Of a stretch of DNA of 64,000 bases, positions 18,943 to 28,969 are shown piece after piece (the stretch's first letter is position 1; the number at the start of each line of letters is the position of its first letter). A model generated the notes under the pieces. The model worked only from the letters and a program-made list of their open reading frames with translations. It ran no database searches and was not told where the DNA came from. Origin of the DNA: Kosakonia cowanii JCM 10956 = DSM 18146 (GTDB lineage: Bacteria; Pseudomonadota; Gammaproteobacteria; Enterobacterales; Enterobacteriaceae); NCBI RefSeq assembly GCF_001975225.1, contig NZ_CP019445.1, positions 62,001-126,000 on the forward strand. Direction: 5' to 3'. Position numbers and translations under genes: made by a program.

Positions 18943-20229
18943 TTACTCGGCGGTCAACAGATTGGCAACGGTGCGCACACCCAACCCTGTCGCACCGGCG
19001 GCCCACTGCTCAACCGCCGATTTACGGTAGGTTGCCGAGCAGTCGATATGCAGCCAGCCCTGCTGATAGTTTTCCACAAAGTGCGAGAGGAAACCGGCGG
19101 CGGTGCTCGCCCCTGCCGGGAAGGCCGCGCTGGCGGTGTTGTTCAGCTCGGCAAAGTTGGACGGCAACTGGTGACGGTGGAACTCTGCCAGCGGCAGACG
19201 CCAGAACGGCTCGTTTTCCGCCGCTGCGCTGTTAAGCAGGCGGCCCGCCAGCGCGTCATCAAAGCTGAACAGCGCATGGTAATCATTGCCCAACGCGGTT
19301 TTCGCTGCACCGGTCAGCGTCGCGGCATCGATAATCAGCTGCGGTTTTTGCGCAGAGGCGTCAATCAGGCCGTCTGCCAGCACCAGACGCCCTTCCGCGT
19401 CGGTGTTCATCACCTCAACTTTTTTACCATTGCGGTAGTGAATAATATCGCCCAGCTTAAACGCATTGCCGCTGACCATATTGTCAGCGCAGCAGAGCCA
19501 CAGCTTAACGCGCTTGTTCAGACCACGGTTGATGGCAAACGCCAGCGCACCGGTCACCAGCGCCGCACCGCCCATATCGGATTTCATCGAATCCATAAAC
19601 GCGCTCTGCTTCAGGCTGTAACCGCCGGTATCAAAGGTGATGCCTTTGCCCACCAGCGCGGCGTAGACCGGCGCATCCGGGTTACCGGTCGGGTTGTAAT
19701 CGAGTGCCAGCAGCACCGGCGGACGCTCGGAGCCACGCCCTACGGTATGCAGCCCCATGTAATTCTGCTCGCGCAGATCTTCACCTTTAGTGATGCGGTA
19801 AGAGACATTGTCGCCGCCAACGCTGAAGAGCAGATCGACCGCGCGCTGTGCCAGCTGCTCCGGCCCTACCTCTTCCGCCGAGGCATTGATGGTGTCGCGC
19901 ACCCAGTCGATCACCTTCAGGCGGCTATCCAGCTCTTTCTGCTGAGCTTCATCAAGCTGTGCCCACTCGACTTTACGCGTCCCTTTCGGCCCTTTATAGC
20001 CAGACCAGAACGCCCAGCTGCGATCCGCGTCCCACCCTTCGCCGCTCAGGGCGACATGTTTGATGCCGAGGCCGTCGATTTTGCGCGCCGCGCGCTGAAT
20101 AAGGCCAAGATCGTCTTTGCCGGTTAAGTGCAGTGCGATGCCGTCGTTGTTGATGCTGTAGGCTGCTTTTTCACCCCAGCGCGCATCAGCGGGCTGCGTG
20201 GTGAGGGTGACTTTCATAGCTTCTGTCAT
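18943..20229 (-). CDS. pepB: Peptidase B, M17 leucyl-type aminopeptidase
   Basis: A manganese-dependent cytoplasmic aminopeptidase that removes N-terminal residues, notably from Cys-Gly and acidic peptides. From ATG 20229 it is 428 aa, one longer than the E. coli protein as I recall it. The open frame runs 17 codons further upstream, but MTEAMK is the conserved start. The M17 signature [14 protein letters not shown], the metal-binding [13 protein letters not shown] and the SDMGGAA stretch are present. It follows the isc operon, from which a terminator at 20291-20323 separates it. Confidence 0.96.
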   Translation of the reverse strand: MTEAMKVTLTTQPADARWGEKAAYSINNDGIALHLTGKDDLGLIQRAARKIDGLGIKHVALSGEGWDADRSWAFWSGYKGPKGTRKVEWAQLDEAQQKELDSRLKVIDWVRDTINASAEEVGPEQLAQRAVDLLFSVGGDNVSYRITKGEDLREQNYMGLHTVGRGSERPPVLLALDYNPTGNPDAPVYAALVGKGITFDTGGYSLKQSAFMDSMKSDMGGAALVTGALAFAINRGLNKRVKLWLCCADNMVSGNAFKLGDIIHYRNGKKVEVMNTDAEGRLVLADGLIDASAQKPQLIIDAATLTGAAKTALGNDYHALFSFDDALAGRLLNSAAAENEPFWRLPLAEFHRHQLPSNFAELNNTASAAFPAGASTAAGFLSHFVENYQQGWLHIDCSATYRKSAVEQWAAGATGLGVRTVANLLTAE

Positions 20230-20290
20230 TCTTTTTATCCTTTTCACAATCGCCGGAGGGCAGACGCCTTCTCCGGCCAACGGTTGTGTC

Positions 20291-20323
20291 CATAAAAACG
20301 GGCCACCCGAAGGCAGCCCGTTT
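20291..20323 (-). terminator. Terminator of the isc operon, after iscX
   Basis: On the minus strand AAACGGGCTGCC pairs with GGTGGCCCGTTT (20312-20323 with 20296-20307, two G-U pairs) around a stable TTCG tetraloop, then runs into TT. It starts six bases after the iscX stop. It should end most isc transcripts before pepB. Confidence 0.85.
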
Positions 20324-20328
20324 GATGA

Positions 20329-20529
20329 TTATGCTGCTTCGTCTAACCAGACTAGCAGAATCGCTTCAAGAATTTTTTCATTCGATGCAGCCGGATCGTC
20401 ATCAAACTCTTCCAGCTCGCAGATCCACTGATGCATATCGGTGAAACGTACGGTGGTCGGGTCAACGTCCGGGCGGCTGTCATACAGCGCTTCGCCGATT
20501 TCACGGCTGTCGGTCCACTTCAGCCCCAT
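20329..20529 (-). CDS. iscX: IscX, Fe-S assembly frataxin-site regulator
   Basis: A small acidic protein that binds IscS and iron and tunes cluster assembly, competing with CyaY. It is 66 aa from ATG 20529 ([17 protein letters not shown]), the same length as in E. coli. The longer open frame upstream lies inside fdx and is not the real start. Its ATG follows the fdx stop by one base, so it is the last cistron of the isc operon. The conserved [14 protein letters not shown] and EFDDDP stretches are visible. Confidence 0.96.
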   Translation of the reverse strand: MGLKWTDSREIGEALYDSRPDVDPTTVRFTDMHQWICELEEFDDDPAASNEKILEAILLVWLDEAA

Positions 20530-20530
20530 C

Positions 20531-20866
20531 TTAGTGCTCCCGCGCGTGGTTGATGGTGTAACGCGGGATCTCGACCACCAGATCTTCATCGGTGATGCGT
20601 GCCTGGCAGCCTAAACGGCTCTCCGGCTCCAGACCCCAGGCTTTATCCAGCATGTCATCTTCGTCTTCGCTGCTTTCCGGCAGCGAGTCAAACCCTTCAC
20701 GCACCACGCAGTGGCAAGTGGTGCAGGCGCAGGATTTTTCACAGGCGTGTTCAATCTCAATGCCGCCGCGCAGAGCGACATCCAGAATCGTTTCACCGCT
20801 CTTTGCTTCCAGAACTGCGCCATCCGGACAGAGGTCCTGATGAGGCAGAAAAACAATTTTAGGCAT
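20531..20866 (-). CDS. fdx: [2Fe-2S] ferredoxin of the ISC system
   Basis: An electron donor for Fe-S cluster assembly. The 111-aa adrenodoxin-type protein has cluster ligands in [10 protein letters not shown] (Cys42, Cys48, Cys51) and Cys87 in SRLGCQARI. Its start lies one base after the hscA stop, and its stop lies one base before iscX, so translation is tightly coupled along the operon. Confidence 0.97.
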   Translation of the reverse strand: MPKIVFLPHQDLCPDGAVLEAKSGETILDVALRGGIEIEHACEKSCACTTCHCVVREGFDSLPESSEDEDDMLDKAWGLEPESRLGCQARITDEDLVVEIPRYTINHAREH

Positions 20867-20867
20867 A

Positions 20868-22718
20868 TTAAACCTCGTCGACGGAATGGCCTTTTAATGC
20901 GCTGCGTACGGACTGGTCCATACGACGCGCGGCGAATTCCTGGGTTTGTTTATCTACATTTTTAATGGCGTGTTCGATGGCGTCGGTATCATCGGTTTCG
21001 GCAACCGCGCGCAACTGTGCGACTGCCTCGTCGATCTCCGCCCGCTCTGCGGCGCTTAGCAGCGCGGCGTCCGCGGCGATCGCGCTGGTGACACTCTCCA
21101 GCACGCGCGCGGCTTCCACTTTCTGCTCCGCCAGCATGCGCGCTTTCACGTCCTGCTCGGCGAAACTCATGGAGTCTTTAATCATGTCGGCGATTTCGCC
21201 GTCGGTCAGCCCGTAGGAGGGTTTCACCTGGATGGAGGCTTCCACGCCGGTCGATTTTTCCATCGCCGTGACGCTCAGCAGGCCATCGGCATCCACCTGG
21301 AAGGTGACGCGAATATGCGCCCCGCCCGCCGGCATTGCCGGGATGCCGCGCAGAGAGAAACGCGCCAGCGAGCGGCAGTCGCTCACCAGTTCACGCTCGC
21401 CCTGCATCACGTGGATCGACATCGCGGTCTGCCCATCTTTGAAGGTGGTGAACTCCTGCGCGCGCGCCACCGGAATGGTGGTGTTACGCGGGATCACCTT
21501 CTCGACCAGGCCACCCATCGTCTCCAGCCCTAACGACAGCGGGATGACATCCAGCAGCAGCATTTCGCTGTCCGGCTTGTTGCCGACCAGAATATCGGCC
21601 TGGATAGCCGCGCCAATGGCGACCACTTTATCCGGGTCGATGGAGGTCAGCGGCGTGCGGCCAAAAAACTCGCCCACGCGTTCGCGCACCAGCGGCACGC
21701 GGGTCGAACCGCCGACCATTACCACTTCCAGCACCTCGTCAGCTTCAACGCCCGCATCTTTCAGGGCGCGGCGGCAGGAGAGCAGCGTGCGTTTTACCAG
21801 CGGCGCGATTAATGCGTCGAACTGTTCACGGGTGATTTCACCCTGCCAGCCCGCCACATTGACCGCCACGCGGTCGGCATCGCTCAGGGCGATTTTGGCG
21901 GCAATCGCCGCATCCAGCAGTTCGCGCTGCTGGCGGGCGTCGCTGCGTTCGGAGATGCCCGCCTGCTCGCAGATAAAGTCCGCCAGCAGGTGGTCGAAAT
22001 CGTCGCCGCCGAGAGCGGAATCACCACCGGTGGCCAGCACTTCAAACACCCCGCGGCTCAGGCGCAGGATCGAGATATCAAAGGTGCCGCCGCCGAGATC
22101 GTAGACGGCAATGACACCCTCTTTACCGGAGTCGAGACCGTAGGCGATCGCCGCCGCCGTCGGTTCGTTCAGCAGGCGCAGCACATGCAGGCCCGCCAGA
22201 CGCGCGGCGTCTTTGGTGCCCTGGCGCTGAGCGTCATCGAAATAGGCAGGCACGGTGATCACTACGCCATCCAGCTCGCCAGCCAGCGATTCTTGCGCGC
22301 GGGCAGCCAGGGCTTTGAGGATATCGGCAGAAACGCGGATCGGGTTAACCAGACCGGCGCGGGTGACAATCATCGGCAGGCCGTTTTCGCTCGCCTGGAA
22401 CTGCCACGGCAGGTGCGGATAACGCGCCTGGATATCGGCAAGGCTGCGGCCCATCAGGCGTTTTACCGAGCTGATGGTGTTGACCGAATCGAGCGCAGCG
22501 TTGTTGCGCGCATCAAAGCCAACCACGTGGCTTTCGGCCTGATAGTGGACGACAGAAGGGAGCAGATGGCGCCCGGCGCTGTCGGCCAGCGTTTCCGCCT
22601 GGCCGCTACGTACCGTCGCCACCAGCGAGTTGGTGGTCCCGAGGTCGATGCCTGCCGCCAGCCGACGCTGGTGCGGTGCGGCGCTCAGACCCGGTTCACT
22701 GATTTGTAATAAGGCCAT
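20868..22718 (-). CDS. hscA: HscA, specialised Hsp70 chaperone for Fe-S assembly
   Basis: An ATP-dependent chaperone that binds the LPPVK motif of IscU and promotes cluster transfer. The 616-aa protein has the Hsp70 ATPase domain ([12 protein letters not shown] near 24, [17 protein letters not shown] near 205, [13 protein letters not shown] near 340), followed by the substrate-binding and lid domains. It works with the J-protein HscB encoded 17 bp upstream. Length and sequence match E. coli HscA. Confidence 0.98.
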   Translation of the reverse strand: MALLQISEPGLSAAPHQRRLAAGIDLGTTNSLVATVRSGQAETLADSAGRHLLPSVVHYQAESHVVGFDARNNAALDSVNTISSVKRLMGRSLADIQARYPHLPWQFQASENGLPMIVTRAGLVNPIRVSADILKALAARAQESLAGELDGVVITVPAYFDDAQRQGTKDAARLAGLHVLRLLNEPTAAAIAYGLDSGKEGVIAVYDLGGGTFDISILRLSRGVFEVLATGGDSALGGDDFDHLLADFICEQAGISERSDARQQRELLDAAIAAKIALSDADRVAVNVAGWQGEITREQFDALIAPLVKRTLLSCRRALKDAGVEADEVLEVVMVGGSTRVPLVRERVGEFFGRTPLTSIDPDKVVAIGAAIQADILVGNKPDSEMLLLDVIPLSLGLETMGGLVEKVIPRNTTIPVARAQEFTTFKDGQTAMSIHVMQGERELVSDCRSLARFSLRGIPAMPAGGAHIRVTFQVDADGLLSVTAMEKSTGVEASIQVKPSYGLTDGEIADMIKDSMSFAEQDVKARMLAEQKVEAARVLESVTSAIAADAALLSAAERAEIDEAVAQLRAVAETDDTDAIEHAIKNVDKQTQEFAARRMDQSVRSALKGHSVDEV

Positions 22719-22735
22719 GATGTGCTTCCAGAAAT

Positions 22736-23251
22736 TTAAAAACCGAGCAGTTTTTCTTCGAGTTGTTCTGTTGAGCTGCGCAGTTTATCGAGAAAACGTA
22801 GTTTACGCACGGTATCCGCCGCCGTCTCCCACGCTTGTGCATCAAGTTGTTCAACCATCTGCTGGTGACGGGCGTCATACATGCCTTTGATGCGCGCCTG
22901 AAAAGCTTCCAGACGGGCGGCGTCTTCAGCCTGGGCAATCTCATCCAGCTCTTCGCGCAGCTCCAGCTGTTCCATCAGGAAAGCGGTGTCGCGCACAGTG
23001 TGCTGTTCCGAGGCCAGATCGAAGCCGTGCAGCGAGAGCAGATACTCTGCGCGCGTCAACGGATTGCGCAGGGTTTGCCATGCCTGGTTGATGGTCGCGG
23101 AGTGCTGTACGGCGGCCAGTTGCTCAGACTGCGGCTGGCTGGCAAAGCGATCGGGGTGGAACTGCCGTTGCAGATCCTGGAAACGCGTGGCCAGCGCCTG
23201 GGTGTCGAGTGGGTACTGGGCCGGCAACCCAAAGAGGGTGAAGTAATCCAT
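22736..23251 (-). CDS. hscB: HscB, J-domain co-chaperone of HscA
   Basis: Delivers IscU to HscA and stimulates its ATPase. From ATG 23251 ([10 protein letters not shown]) it is 171 aa, the E. coli length; the open frame extends 20 codons further upstream, but those do not belong to the family. The J-domain HPD is at 32-34 in FHPDRF, and the C-terminal three-helix bundle that binds IscU follows. Gap to iscA is 72 bp, the largest inside the distal part of the operon. Confidence 0.97.
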   Translation of the reverse strand: MDYFTLFGLPAQYPLDTQALATRFQDLQRQFHPDRFASQPQSEQLAAVQHSATINQAWQTLRNPLTRAEYLLSLHGFDLASEQHTVRDTAFLMEQLELREELDEIAQAEDAARLEAFQARIKGMYDARHQQMVEQLDAQAWETAADTVRKLRFLDKLRSSTEQLEEKLLGF

Positions 23252-23323
23252 AACAATTCCGGGTATGCAATCGTAACAAACCCCACGCGCAGGCGACTGC
23301 GGTGGGGTCATCGTCAGAGGCGA

Positions 23324-23647
23324 TTAGACGTGGAAGCTTTCGCCGCAACCGCACTCATCTTTCACGTTCGGGTTGGTGAACTTAAACCCTTCGTTGAGGC
23401 CTTCTTTTACGAAGTCCAGCTGAGTGCCGTCGAGGAACTGCAGGCTTTTGCCGTCAACCACTACCTTCACGCCTTTGTCTTCGAACACCGTATCTTCATC
23501 GTTCGGTGCGTCGACAAATTCCAGCACGTAAGCCATACCAGAACAACCGGAGGTTCTCACCCCCAGGCGCAGGCCAAACCCTTTACCACGGTTGGCCAGA
23601 AAGGCATTTACTCGCGCGGCGGCACTGTCGCTGAGGCTAATGGACAT
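23324..23647 (-). CDS. iscA: IscA, A-type Fe-S carrier
   Basis: Receives clusters or iron and passes clusters to target apoproteins. It is 107 aa with the three invariant cysteines at 35 ([10 protein letters not shown]), 99 and 101 (DECGCGESF). It is the third structural gene of the isc operon, 17 bp after iscU. Confidence 0.98.
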   Translation of the reverse strand: MSISLSDSAAARVNAFLANRGKGFGLRLGVRTSGCSGMAYVLEFVDAPNDEDTVFEDKGVKVVVDGKSLQFLDGTQLDFVKEGLNEGFKFTNPNVKDECGCGESFHV

Positions 23648-23664
23648 GACAACAACCTCCTGCC

Positions 23665-24051
23665 TTATTTCGCGTCTTGTTTACTTTTGTAATCCGCAAT
23701 CGCGGCTTTAATCGCATCTTCTGCCAGGATAGAGCAGTGGATTTTAACCGGCGGCAGTTCCAGCTCTTCGGCGATATCGGTGTTCTTGATCGCCTGCGCT
23801 TCGTCCAGAGACTTGCCCTTCACCCACTCGGTGACCAGCGAGCTGGACGCGATGGCAGAGCCACAGCCGTAAGTTTTGAAACGCGCGTCTTCGATAATGC
23901 CTTTATCGTTAACTTTGATCTGCAGTTTCATTACGTCGCCACACGCCGGTGCGCCAACCATGCCGCTGCCGATGCTGTTGTCGCCGTTGTCGAACGAGCC
24001 AACGTTGCGCGGGTTTTCGTAGTGATCGATTACTTTTTCGCTATAAGCCAT
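23665..24051 (-). CDS. iscU: IscU, Fe-S cluster scaffold
   Basis: The scaffold on which IscS-derived sulfur and iron are assembled. It is 128 aa with cluster ligands Cys37 (GAPACGDV), Cys63 ([11 protein letters not shown]) and Cys106 (IHCSILAED), Asp39, and the HscA-recognition motif LPPVK at 99-103. It lies 30 bp downstream of iscS. Confidence 0.98.
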   Translation of the reverse strand: MAYSEKVIDHYENPRNVGSFDNGDNSIGSGMVGAPACGDVMKLQIKVNDKGIIEDARFKTYGCGSAIASSSLVTEWVKGKSLDEAQAIKNTDIAEELELPPVKIHCSILAEDAIKAAIADYKSKQDAK

Positions 24052-24081
24052 TTTTTATTCTCCTGTTTGCGCAACCTAAAA

Positions 24082-25296
24082 TTAATGATGAGCCCATTCG
24101 ATGGATTCGAGATCCACGCCCTGCTTGAACATCTCCCACAACGGAGAGAGATCGCGCAGACGGCCGATGGATTTGCGGACCAGCTCGATGGTGTAGTCAA
24201 TCTCTTCTTCAGTGGTGAAACGCCCTAAAGAGAAACGGATGGAGCTGTGCGCCAGTTCATCATTCATGCCCAACGCGCGCAGCACGTAGGACGGTTCCAG
24301 GCTTGCAGAGGTACAGGCTGAACCAGAAGAGACAGCCAGATCTTTCAGCGCCATGATCAGCGACTCGCCTTCAACGTAGTTAAAGCTGACGTTGAGGATG
24401 TTCGGTGCGCCGTGCTCAAGATCGCCGTTCAGATAGACTTCTTCGATATCGTTGATGCCGTTCCACAGACGGTTGCGCAGCACGCGCAGACGCGCCATTT
24501 CGCTCTCCATCTCTTCTTTCGCGATACGGTAAGCTTCGCCCATGCCAACGATCTGGTGAACAGGCAGAGTGCCGGAACGCATGCCGCGCTCGTGACCGCC
24601 GCCGTGCATCTGCGCTTCGATACGGATACGCGGTTTACGCTGTACGTAGAGTGCGCCGATACCTTTCGGGCCGTAGATTTTGTGACCGGAGAAGGACATC
24701 AGATCGACCTTCAGCTGGCTCAGATCGATCGGCAGTTTGCCGACGCTCTGGGTGGCGTCAACGTGGTAGATAATGCCACGCGCACGGCACATTTCGCCGA
24801 TAGCCGCGATATCCTGCACCACGCCGATTTCGTTATTCACGTGCATGATAGAGACGATGATGGTGTCATCACGCATCGCCGCTTCGAGTTCTTTCAGATC
24901 GATAATGCCGTTACGCTGCGGGGCGAGGTAAGTCACTTCAAACCCTTCGCGCTCAAGCTGGCGACAGGTGTCCAGCACGGCTTTGTGTTCGGTTTTGCTG
25001 GTGATGATGTGCTTGCCTTTTTTCTGGTAGAAATTGGCAGCGCCTTTAATCGCCAGGTTGTCGGATTCGGTTGCACCGGAGGTGAAGACGATTTCGCGCG
25101 GGTCAGCGCCAACCAGTTCAGCAATCTGGTTGCGGGCGATATCTACCGCCTCTTCAGCCTGCCAGCCGAAACGGTGCGAACGGGAAGCAGGGTTACCAAA
25201 GGTCCCGTCCAGGGTGAGAAACTGCATCATTTTCTCGGCAACACGCGGATCCACCGGCGTGGTTGCGGAGTAGTCGAGATAGATCGGTAATTTCAT
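24082..25296 (-). CDS. iscS: IscS, cysteine desulfurase
   Basis: A PLP enzyme converting cysteine to alanine plus a persulfide used for Fe-S clusters, thiamine and tRNA thiolation. It is 404 aa, with the PLP lysine Lys206 in [10 protein letters not shown] and the persulfide cysteine Cys328 in [12 protein letters not shown] on the mobile loop. The 119-bp leader after iscR holds hairpins (25369-25388). In E. coli this is where RyhB acts to separate iscR from iscSUA expression. Confidence 0.98.
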   Translation of the reverse strand: MKLPIYLDYSATTPVDPRVAEKMMQFLTLDGTFGNPASRSHRFGWQAEEAVDIARNQIAELVGADPREIVFTSGATESDNLAIKGAANFYQKKGKHIITSKTEHKAVLDTCRQLEREGFEVTYLAPQRNGIIDLKELEAAMRDDTIIVSIMHVNNEIGVVQDIAAIGEMCRARGIIYHVDATQSVGKLPIDLSQLKVDLMSFSGHKIYGPKGIGALYVQRKPRIRIEAQMHGGGHERGMRSGTLPVHQIVGMGEAYRIAKEEMESEMARLRVLRNRLWNGINDIEEVYLNGDLEHGAPNILNVSFNYVEGESLIMALKDLAVSSGSACTSASLEPSYVLRALGMNDELAHSSIRFSLGRFTTEEEIDYTIELVRKSIGRLRDLSPLWEMFKQGVDLESIEWAHH

Positions 25297-25368
25297 TGCT
25301 CTTTAAACTCCGTACATCGCTCTAATGCAAGGAATCAGGCAACCGGCTGGATGTACGACCGTGTTAAC

Positions 25369-25388
25369 AGGGCATCAGACGATGCCCT
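25369..25388 (-). promoter_or_regulatory. Hairpin in the iscR-iscS intergenic RNA
   Basis: AGGGCATC (25369-25376) and GATGCCCT (25381-25388) form a perfect 8-bp stem with a four-base loop. It lies 27 bp after the iscR stop on the minus strand. In E. coli a structured region at this place protects the iscR mRNA when RyhB triggers decay of iscSUA; the role here is inferred from position. Confidence 0.6.
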
Positions 25389-25415
25389 GGCCCGATTCTG
25401 AATTCAGTTTAATTA

Positions 25416-25907
25416 TTATGCGCGCAGCTTAACGTCGATTGCGTCCTTGCCACGGGTGTTACGATGGGATTCGTTGCTGTGCTGACGGTCGGAGACGTCG
25501 AGGATTTCCTGATTATTCACCAGCTCACCGAGGGTGATGTTGTTCAGGAAACCGGTCAGGCGATCGCTCAGATCGCGCCACAGCGCGTGGGTCAGGCACT
25601 TATCGCCGCCCTGGCAGCCACCTTTACCCTGGCAACGGGTCGCATCGACAGATTCGTCAACGGCGCTAATCACTTCGCCGACGGCGATGCTGTTCGCATC
25701 TTTGCCCAGCAGATAACCACCGCCGGGACCACGTACGCTGGAAACCAGGCCATTTTTACGCAGGCGGGAAAAGAGCTGCTCCAGGTAGGAGAGGGAAATT
25801 CCCTGACGCTCGGAAATATCAGCCAACGGCACCGGGCCCGATTCGGAGTTGAGCGCAACGTCCAGCATTGCGGTCACGGCATAACGCCCTTTAGATGTCA
25901 GTCTCAT
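25416..25907 (-). CDS. iscR: IscR, Fe-S cluster-sensing Rrf2 regulator
   Basis: Represses the isc operon when it carries a [2Fe-2S] cluster and controls other genes in apo form. The 163-aa protein has the N-terminal winged helix ([18 protein letters not shown]) and the cluster ligands Cys92, Cys98, Cys104 ([14 protein letters not shown]) with His107. It is the first gene of the operon, and two sites matching the type-1 IscR motif lie upstream. Confidence 0.98.
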   Translation of the reverse strand: MRLTSKGRYAVTAMLDVALNSESGPVPLADISERQGISLSYLEQLFSRLRKNGLVSSVRGPGGGYLLGKDANSIAVGEVISAVDESVDATRCQGKGGCQGGDKCLTHALWRDLSDRLTGFLNNITLGELVNNQEILDVSDRQHSNESHRNTRGKDAIDVKLRA

Positions 25908-25986
25908 GTCTTACAAGCCTCAAACTCGCCCCTGCCCGGGGTTTATTATTAAAATGTTAACGTTGCATAGCAGACGCAAGTCTGAC

Positions 25987-26036
25987 ATTCCTGACTAAAA
26001 TGGTCAACTATTTAGTTGACTGTTTTAGTCAAGTAT
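25987..26036 (-). promoter_or_regulatory. Two adjacent type-1 IscR binding sites at the isc promoter
   Basis: Two 25-bp imperfect palindromes abut each other, at 26012-26036 and 25987-26011. On the minus strand each has the form ATAsTTGAC...AGTCAr. The first has TTGACTAAAACAGTCAA as core and the second TTGACCATTTTAGTCAG. They match the known type-1 motif (YYGACT, A/T-rich centre, AGTCRR) almost throughout. They lie 80-130 bp upstream of iscR, as in E. coli, and the TTGAC arms can double as a -35 element. Confidence 0.85.
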
Positions 26037-26083
26037 TCACCGCTTCGCTTAACCGCCCGCCAGGACAGGGTTTGTTGCCTGAA

Positions 26084-26815
26084 TTACCCTTTTTGCTTCT
26101 GCTCAATTGACGCCAGAATGCCGCGCAGAATGTTCAATTCCTGGCTCTCCGGCCGGGCACGCGTGAAGAGGCGACGCAGTTTATTCATCACCTGGCCGGG
26201 GTGGCTTTCACGGATAAAACCGGTGGAGAGCAGCGTCTGCTCCAGGTGACCGTAGAAGCGCTCGAGATCGTCGACCAGCGGGTAAGGCGTCTCTTCCTGC
26301 TCTGTGGTCGGCGCATCGCTCTCCTGCTTAGCCAGCCACGCCATGCGCACTTCATAGGCGATCACCTGCACCGCCATCGCCAGGTTCAGCGAGCTGTACT
26401 CCGGGTTGGCGGCAATCGCCACGTGATAGTGGCACTTCTGCAACTCTTCATTGGTAAGACCGACGCGCTCGCGGCCAAACACCAGTGCTACCGGTGCATG
26501 TTCCGCTTCGGCAATACTTTTCAGACCGCATTCGCGCGGATCGAGCATTGGCCACGGCAGCGTGCGTGAACGTGCGCTGGTGCCAACCACCAGGCTACAA
26601 CCGGCTAAGGCTTCATCTAAGGTATCGACGATCTGTGCATTGCCAATCACATCGCTGGCACCTGCGGCCAACGCGATGGCTTGCGAATCGGGTTTGACCA
26701 GCGGATTAACCAGCCAGAGATTGGTTAAGCCCATGGTTTTCATGGCACGGGCAACGGAGCCCATGTTGCCGGTATGGGAGGTTTCAACTAAGACAATACG
26801 AATATTTTGCAGCAT
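26084..26815 (-). CDS. trmJ: TrmJ, tRNA 2'-O-methyltransferase (position 32)
   Basis: A SPOUT-family enzyme that methylates the 2'-OH of C32 or U32 in tRNA. The 243-aa protein has the conserved N-terminus [25 protein letters not shown] and the SAM-binding knot motifs ([35 protein letters not shown]), followed by a C-terminal extension used for dimerisation. It is divergent from suhB and upstream of the isc operon, as in E. coli. Confidence 0.97.
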   Translation of the reverse strand: MLQNIRIVLVETSHTGNMGSVARAMKTMGLTNLWLVNPLVKPDSQAIALAAGASDVIGNAQIVDTLDEALAGCSLVVGTSARSRTLPWPMLDPRECGLKSIAEAEHAPVALVFGRERVGLTNEELQKCHYHVAIAANPEYSSLNLAMAVQVIAYEVRMAWLAKQESDAPTTEQEETPYPLVDDLERFYGHLEQTLLSTGFIRESHPGQVMNKLRRLFTRARPESQELNILRGILASIEQKQKG

Positions 26816-26861
26816 AGGTTTTCTACGGCTAAAGAATATTGCCGGATACTATCATAAAGCT

Positions 26862-26890
26862 GAGACATAATTCGAATTGGCTGGTATGAT
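26862..26890 (+). promoter_or_regulatory. Putative suhB promoter
   Basis: A -35-like GAGACA (26862-26867) and a -10 TATGAT (26885-26890) are spaced by 17 bp, with TGG before the -10. It lies in the 117-bp divergent gap between trmJ and suhB, 40 bp upstream of the start codon. Confidence 0.6.
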
Positions 26891-26904
26891 ACGCGCCGTT
26901 TTCC

Positions 26905-26915
26905 GTTCTTTAACA
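26905..26915 (+). promoter_or_regulatory. boxA element in the suhB leader
   Basis: GTTCTTTAACA matches the ribosomal boxA core (GCTCTTTAACA) except for one base and lies in the short 5' leader of suhB. SuhB is part of the Nus factor complex, and autoregulation through a boxA in its own leader is known in E. coli; this site occupies the equivalent position. Confidence 0.8.
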
Positions 26916-26932
26916 TCCAGTGAGAGATATCG

Positions 26933-27736
26933 ATGCATCCGATGCTGAATATCGCCGTGCGTGCTGCGCGCAAGGCGGGTAATTTAATTGCCAAAAACTA
27001 CGAAACACCTGACACCGTAGAGACCAGCCAGAAAGGCAGCAATGATTTCGTGACCAACGTTGATAAAGCTGCTGAAGCGGTAATTATCGACACCATCCGC
27101 AAATCTTACCCGCAACACACCATCATCACCGAAGAGAGTGGCGAGCACGAAGGCACCGACCCGGATGTACAATGGGTTATCGATCCTCTGGATGGCACCA
27201 CTAACTTCATTAAACGCCTGCCGCACTTCGCGGTATCTATCGCCGTTCGTATTAAAGGTCGCACCGAAGTCGCGGTCGTTTACGATCCGATGCGTAACGA
27301 ACTCTTCACTGCAACTCGTGGCCAGGGCGCACAGCTCAACGGTTACCGCCTGCGCGGCAGCACCGCTCGCGATCTGGACGGCACCATTCTGGCGACCGGC
27401 TTCCCGTTCAAGGCGAAGCAGCACGCAACCACCTATATCAACATCATTGGCAAACTCTTTACCGAATGCGCGGACTTCCGCCGCACCGGTTCTGCCGCGC
27501 TGGATCTGGCCTATGTTGCCGCCGGTCGCGTTGATGGTTTCTTTGAGATTGGCCTGAAGCCGTGGGATTTCGCCGCAGGTGAACTGCTCGTTCGCGAAGC
27601 AGGCGGTCTGGTGTGCGATTTCACCGGCGGTCATAACTACATGCTGACCGGTAACCTCGTCGCCGGTAACCCGCGCGTGGTGAAAGCGATGCTGGCAAAT
27701 ATGCGTGAAGAGCTGAGCGACGCGCTGAAGCGTTAA
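26933..27736 (+). CDS. suhB: SuhB, inositol monophosphatase family protein / Nus complex factor
   Basis: Hydrolyses inositol phosphates in vitro. In the cell it acts with NusA, NusB, NusG and S10 in rRNA antitermination. The 267-aa protein has all metal-binding motifs of the family: EESGEHEG (Glu67 region), DPLDGTTNF (Asp84, Asp87) and WDFAAGELLVREAGG. A REP array follows its stop. Confidence 0.97.
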   Translation: MHPMLNIAVRAARKAGNLIAKNYETPDTVETSQKGSNDFVTNVDKAAEAVIIDTIRKSYPQHTIITEESGEHEGTDPDVQWVIDPLDGTTNFIKRLPHFAVSIAVRIKGRTEVAVVYDPMRNELFTATRGQGAQLNGYRLRGSTARDLDGTILATGFPFKAKQHATTYINIIGKLFTECADFRRTGSAALDLAYVAAGRVDGFFEIGLKPWDFAAGELLVREAGGLVCDFTGGHNYMLTGNLVAGNPRVVKAMLANMREELSDALKR

Positions 27737-27763
27737 TCCTCTCGCTGGCCGGGTTTTGTGAAT

Positions 27764-27957
27764 TGCCTGATGGCGCTACGCTTATCAGGCCTACAAAAGC
27801 AGGCCCATCAGGCCGGATAAGGCCTTGCGCCGCCATCCGGCAACAAAAGCTGCACCCTGCAGTTCGTAGGCCGGATAAGGCGTTTCGCCGCCATCCGGCA
27901 ACAAATGCAGTACCCCGCCACACGTAGGCCGGATAAGGCGTTTCGCCGCCATCCGGC
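27764..27957. repeat. REP/BIME array C, 58-bp period
   Basis: It lies between suhB and the NicO gene, which converge. One REP with GCCTGATGG and ATCAGGCC arms (27764-27793) is followed by three copies beginning GCCGGATAAGG at 27812, 27870 and 27928, exactly 58 bp apart. Each ends CCGCCATCCGGCAACAAA. The linker differs from those of the other three arrays. Nothing else is visible in 27737-27988. Confidence 0.92.
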
Positions 27958-27988
27958 AACAAATGCCGCACTTCGTATCCGTCCTCGA

Positions 27989-28969
27989 TTAAAAGGGGCG
28001 TAATCCGCCGCCCGGCGGGAGCGCGCTCATCCACATCACCACCGCCGCACTGACCAGCACCACGCCACCCGCTAACGCTAATGTCGTCCAGCCAATCTGC
28101 CGCCACAGCACCGGCGCACGCTTACCGCTTAACTTCACCGCCAACTGGCGAAAACCGTGTACCAGCAACGCCAGCCCGCTGATGGTCAGCGAGGTTCCGG
28201 CAGCCATCGCCAGCGCAGAAGCCACGCCCCAGGCGAAGACGCCAATCACTTTACTGAACAGCAGCACCATAATGGCGCCGGAACAGGGCCGCATACCCAT
28301 CGATAAGACAATCACCAGCCGTGCGCGCCAGTCGCCGCCGTTCTGCAACTGTGACTGCGTTGGCAGGTGCTGATGACCGCATCCGCAATTATCGTGATGA
28401 ACATGATGCGGCGTGAACGCGCGAAACTTTGGCGCTTGTAGCAGCTGACGCAGGCGTTTCAGCGCGCGCCAGCAGAGCAGCAGCCCCAGCACGCCGACCA
28501 GCAGATAACTCCCCTTCTCCAGCCAGTAACCGCTAAGGTGCAACTGCCGGGCGGGCAGCGCCAGCAGGCTCAGCACCACAACCACCAGTAAAATCGCCAC
28601 CAGCCCCTGTAACAGAGAGGATGCCAGCGTCAGGCCAATAGCGGGTCTCAATTTTGAGGGGTGGGTCGCAAGCCAGGTGGTGATCACTACTTTGCCATGC
28701 CCTGGCCCCAGCGCATGCAGCACGCCATAGACAAAGCTAAACAGCAGTAGCGTGCCGCCCGCTTTGGTCGGATTTTCGGCCACCGCCTTCAGCAGCGTGC
28801 TCATCTGTATATTCACTTCACGCTGCCAGAGCGCGCTTCTCATCACCACCTGCGGCCACGCCTGCCAGAGCCAGAGTCCGCCGAACACGGCAACCACCAT
28901 AAACAGCAGCAGCGGCCACCACTGCAGTACGCGCCGTTTGCGCGCCATCTGTTGGCTGATTACTGACAT
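27989..28969 (-). CDS. NicO/RcnA-type nickel/cobalt membrane transporter
   Basis: A predicted inner-membrane metal transporter. The 326-aa protein has an N-terminal membrane helix (19-37) and at least five more. It carries the family signature HALGPGHGK (85-93) and the partner motif GMRPCSGAIMVLLF. A cytosolic metal-binding loop at 188-201 has six histidines and two cysteines (HHVHHDNCGCGHQH). The start overlaps the end of the upstream DUF1007 gene by 10 bp. E. coli has yfhR in this interval instead. Transport direction and metal are not readable from sequence; RcnA relatives export Ni/Co. Confidence 0.85.
   Translation of the reverse strand: MSVISQQMARKRRVLQWWPLLLFMVVAVFGGLWLWQAWPQVVMRSALWQREVNIQMSTLLKAVAENPTKAGGTLLLFSFVYGVLHALGPGHGKVVITTWLATHPSKLRPAIGLTLASSLLQGLVAILLVVVVLSLLALPARQLHLSGYWLEKGSYLLVGVLGLLLCWRALKRLRQLLQAPKFRAFTPHHVHHDNCGCGHQHLPTQSQLQNGGDWRARLVIVLSMGMRPCSGAIMVLLFSKVIGVFAWGVASALAMAAGTSLTISGLALLVHGFRQLAVKLSGKRAPVLWRQIGWTTLALAGGVVLVSAAVVMWMSALPPGGGLRPF

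Noticed and set aside
19048..20127. 359-codon open frame on the plus strand
   Set aside because: It is fully antisense to pepB, has no recognisable motif, and is typical of shadow frames in GC-rich coding DNA.
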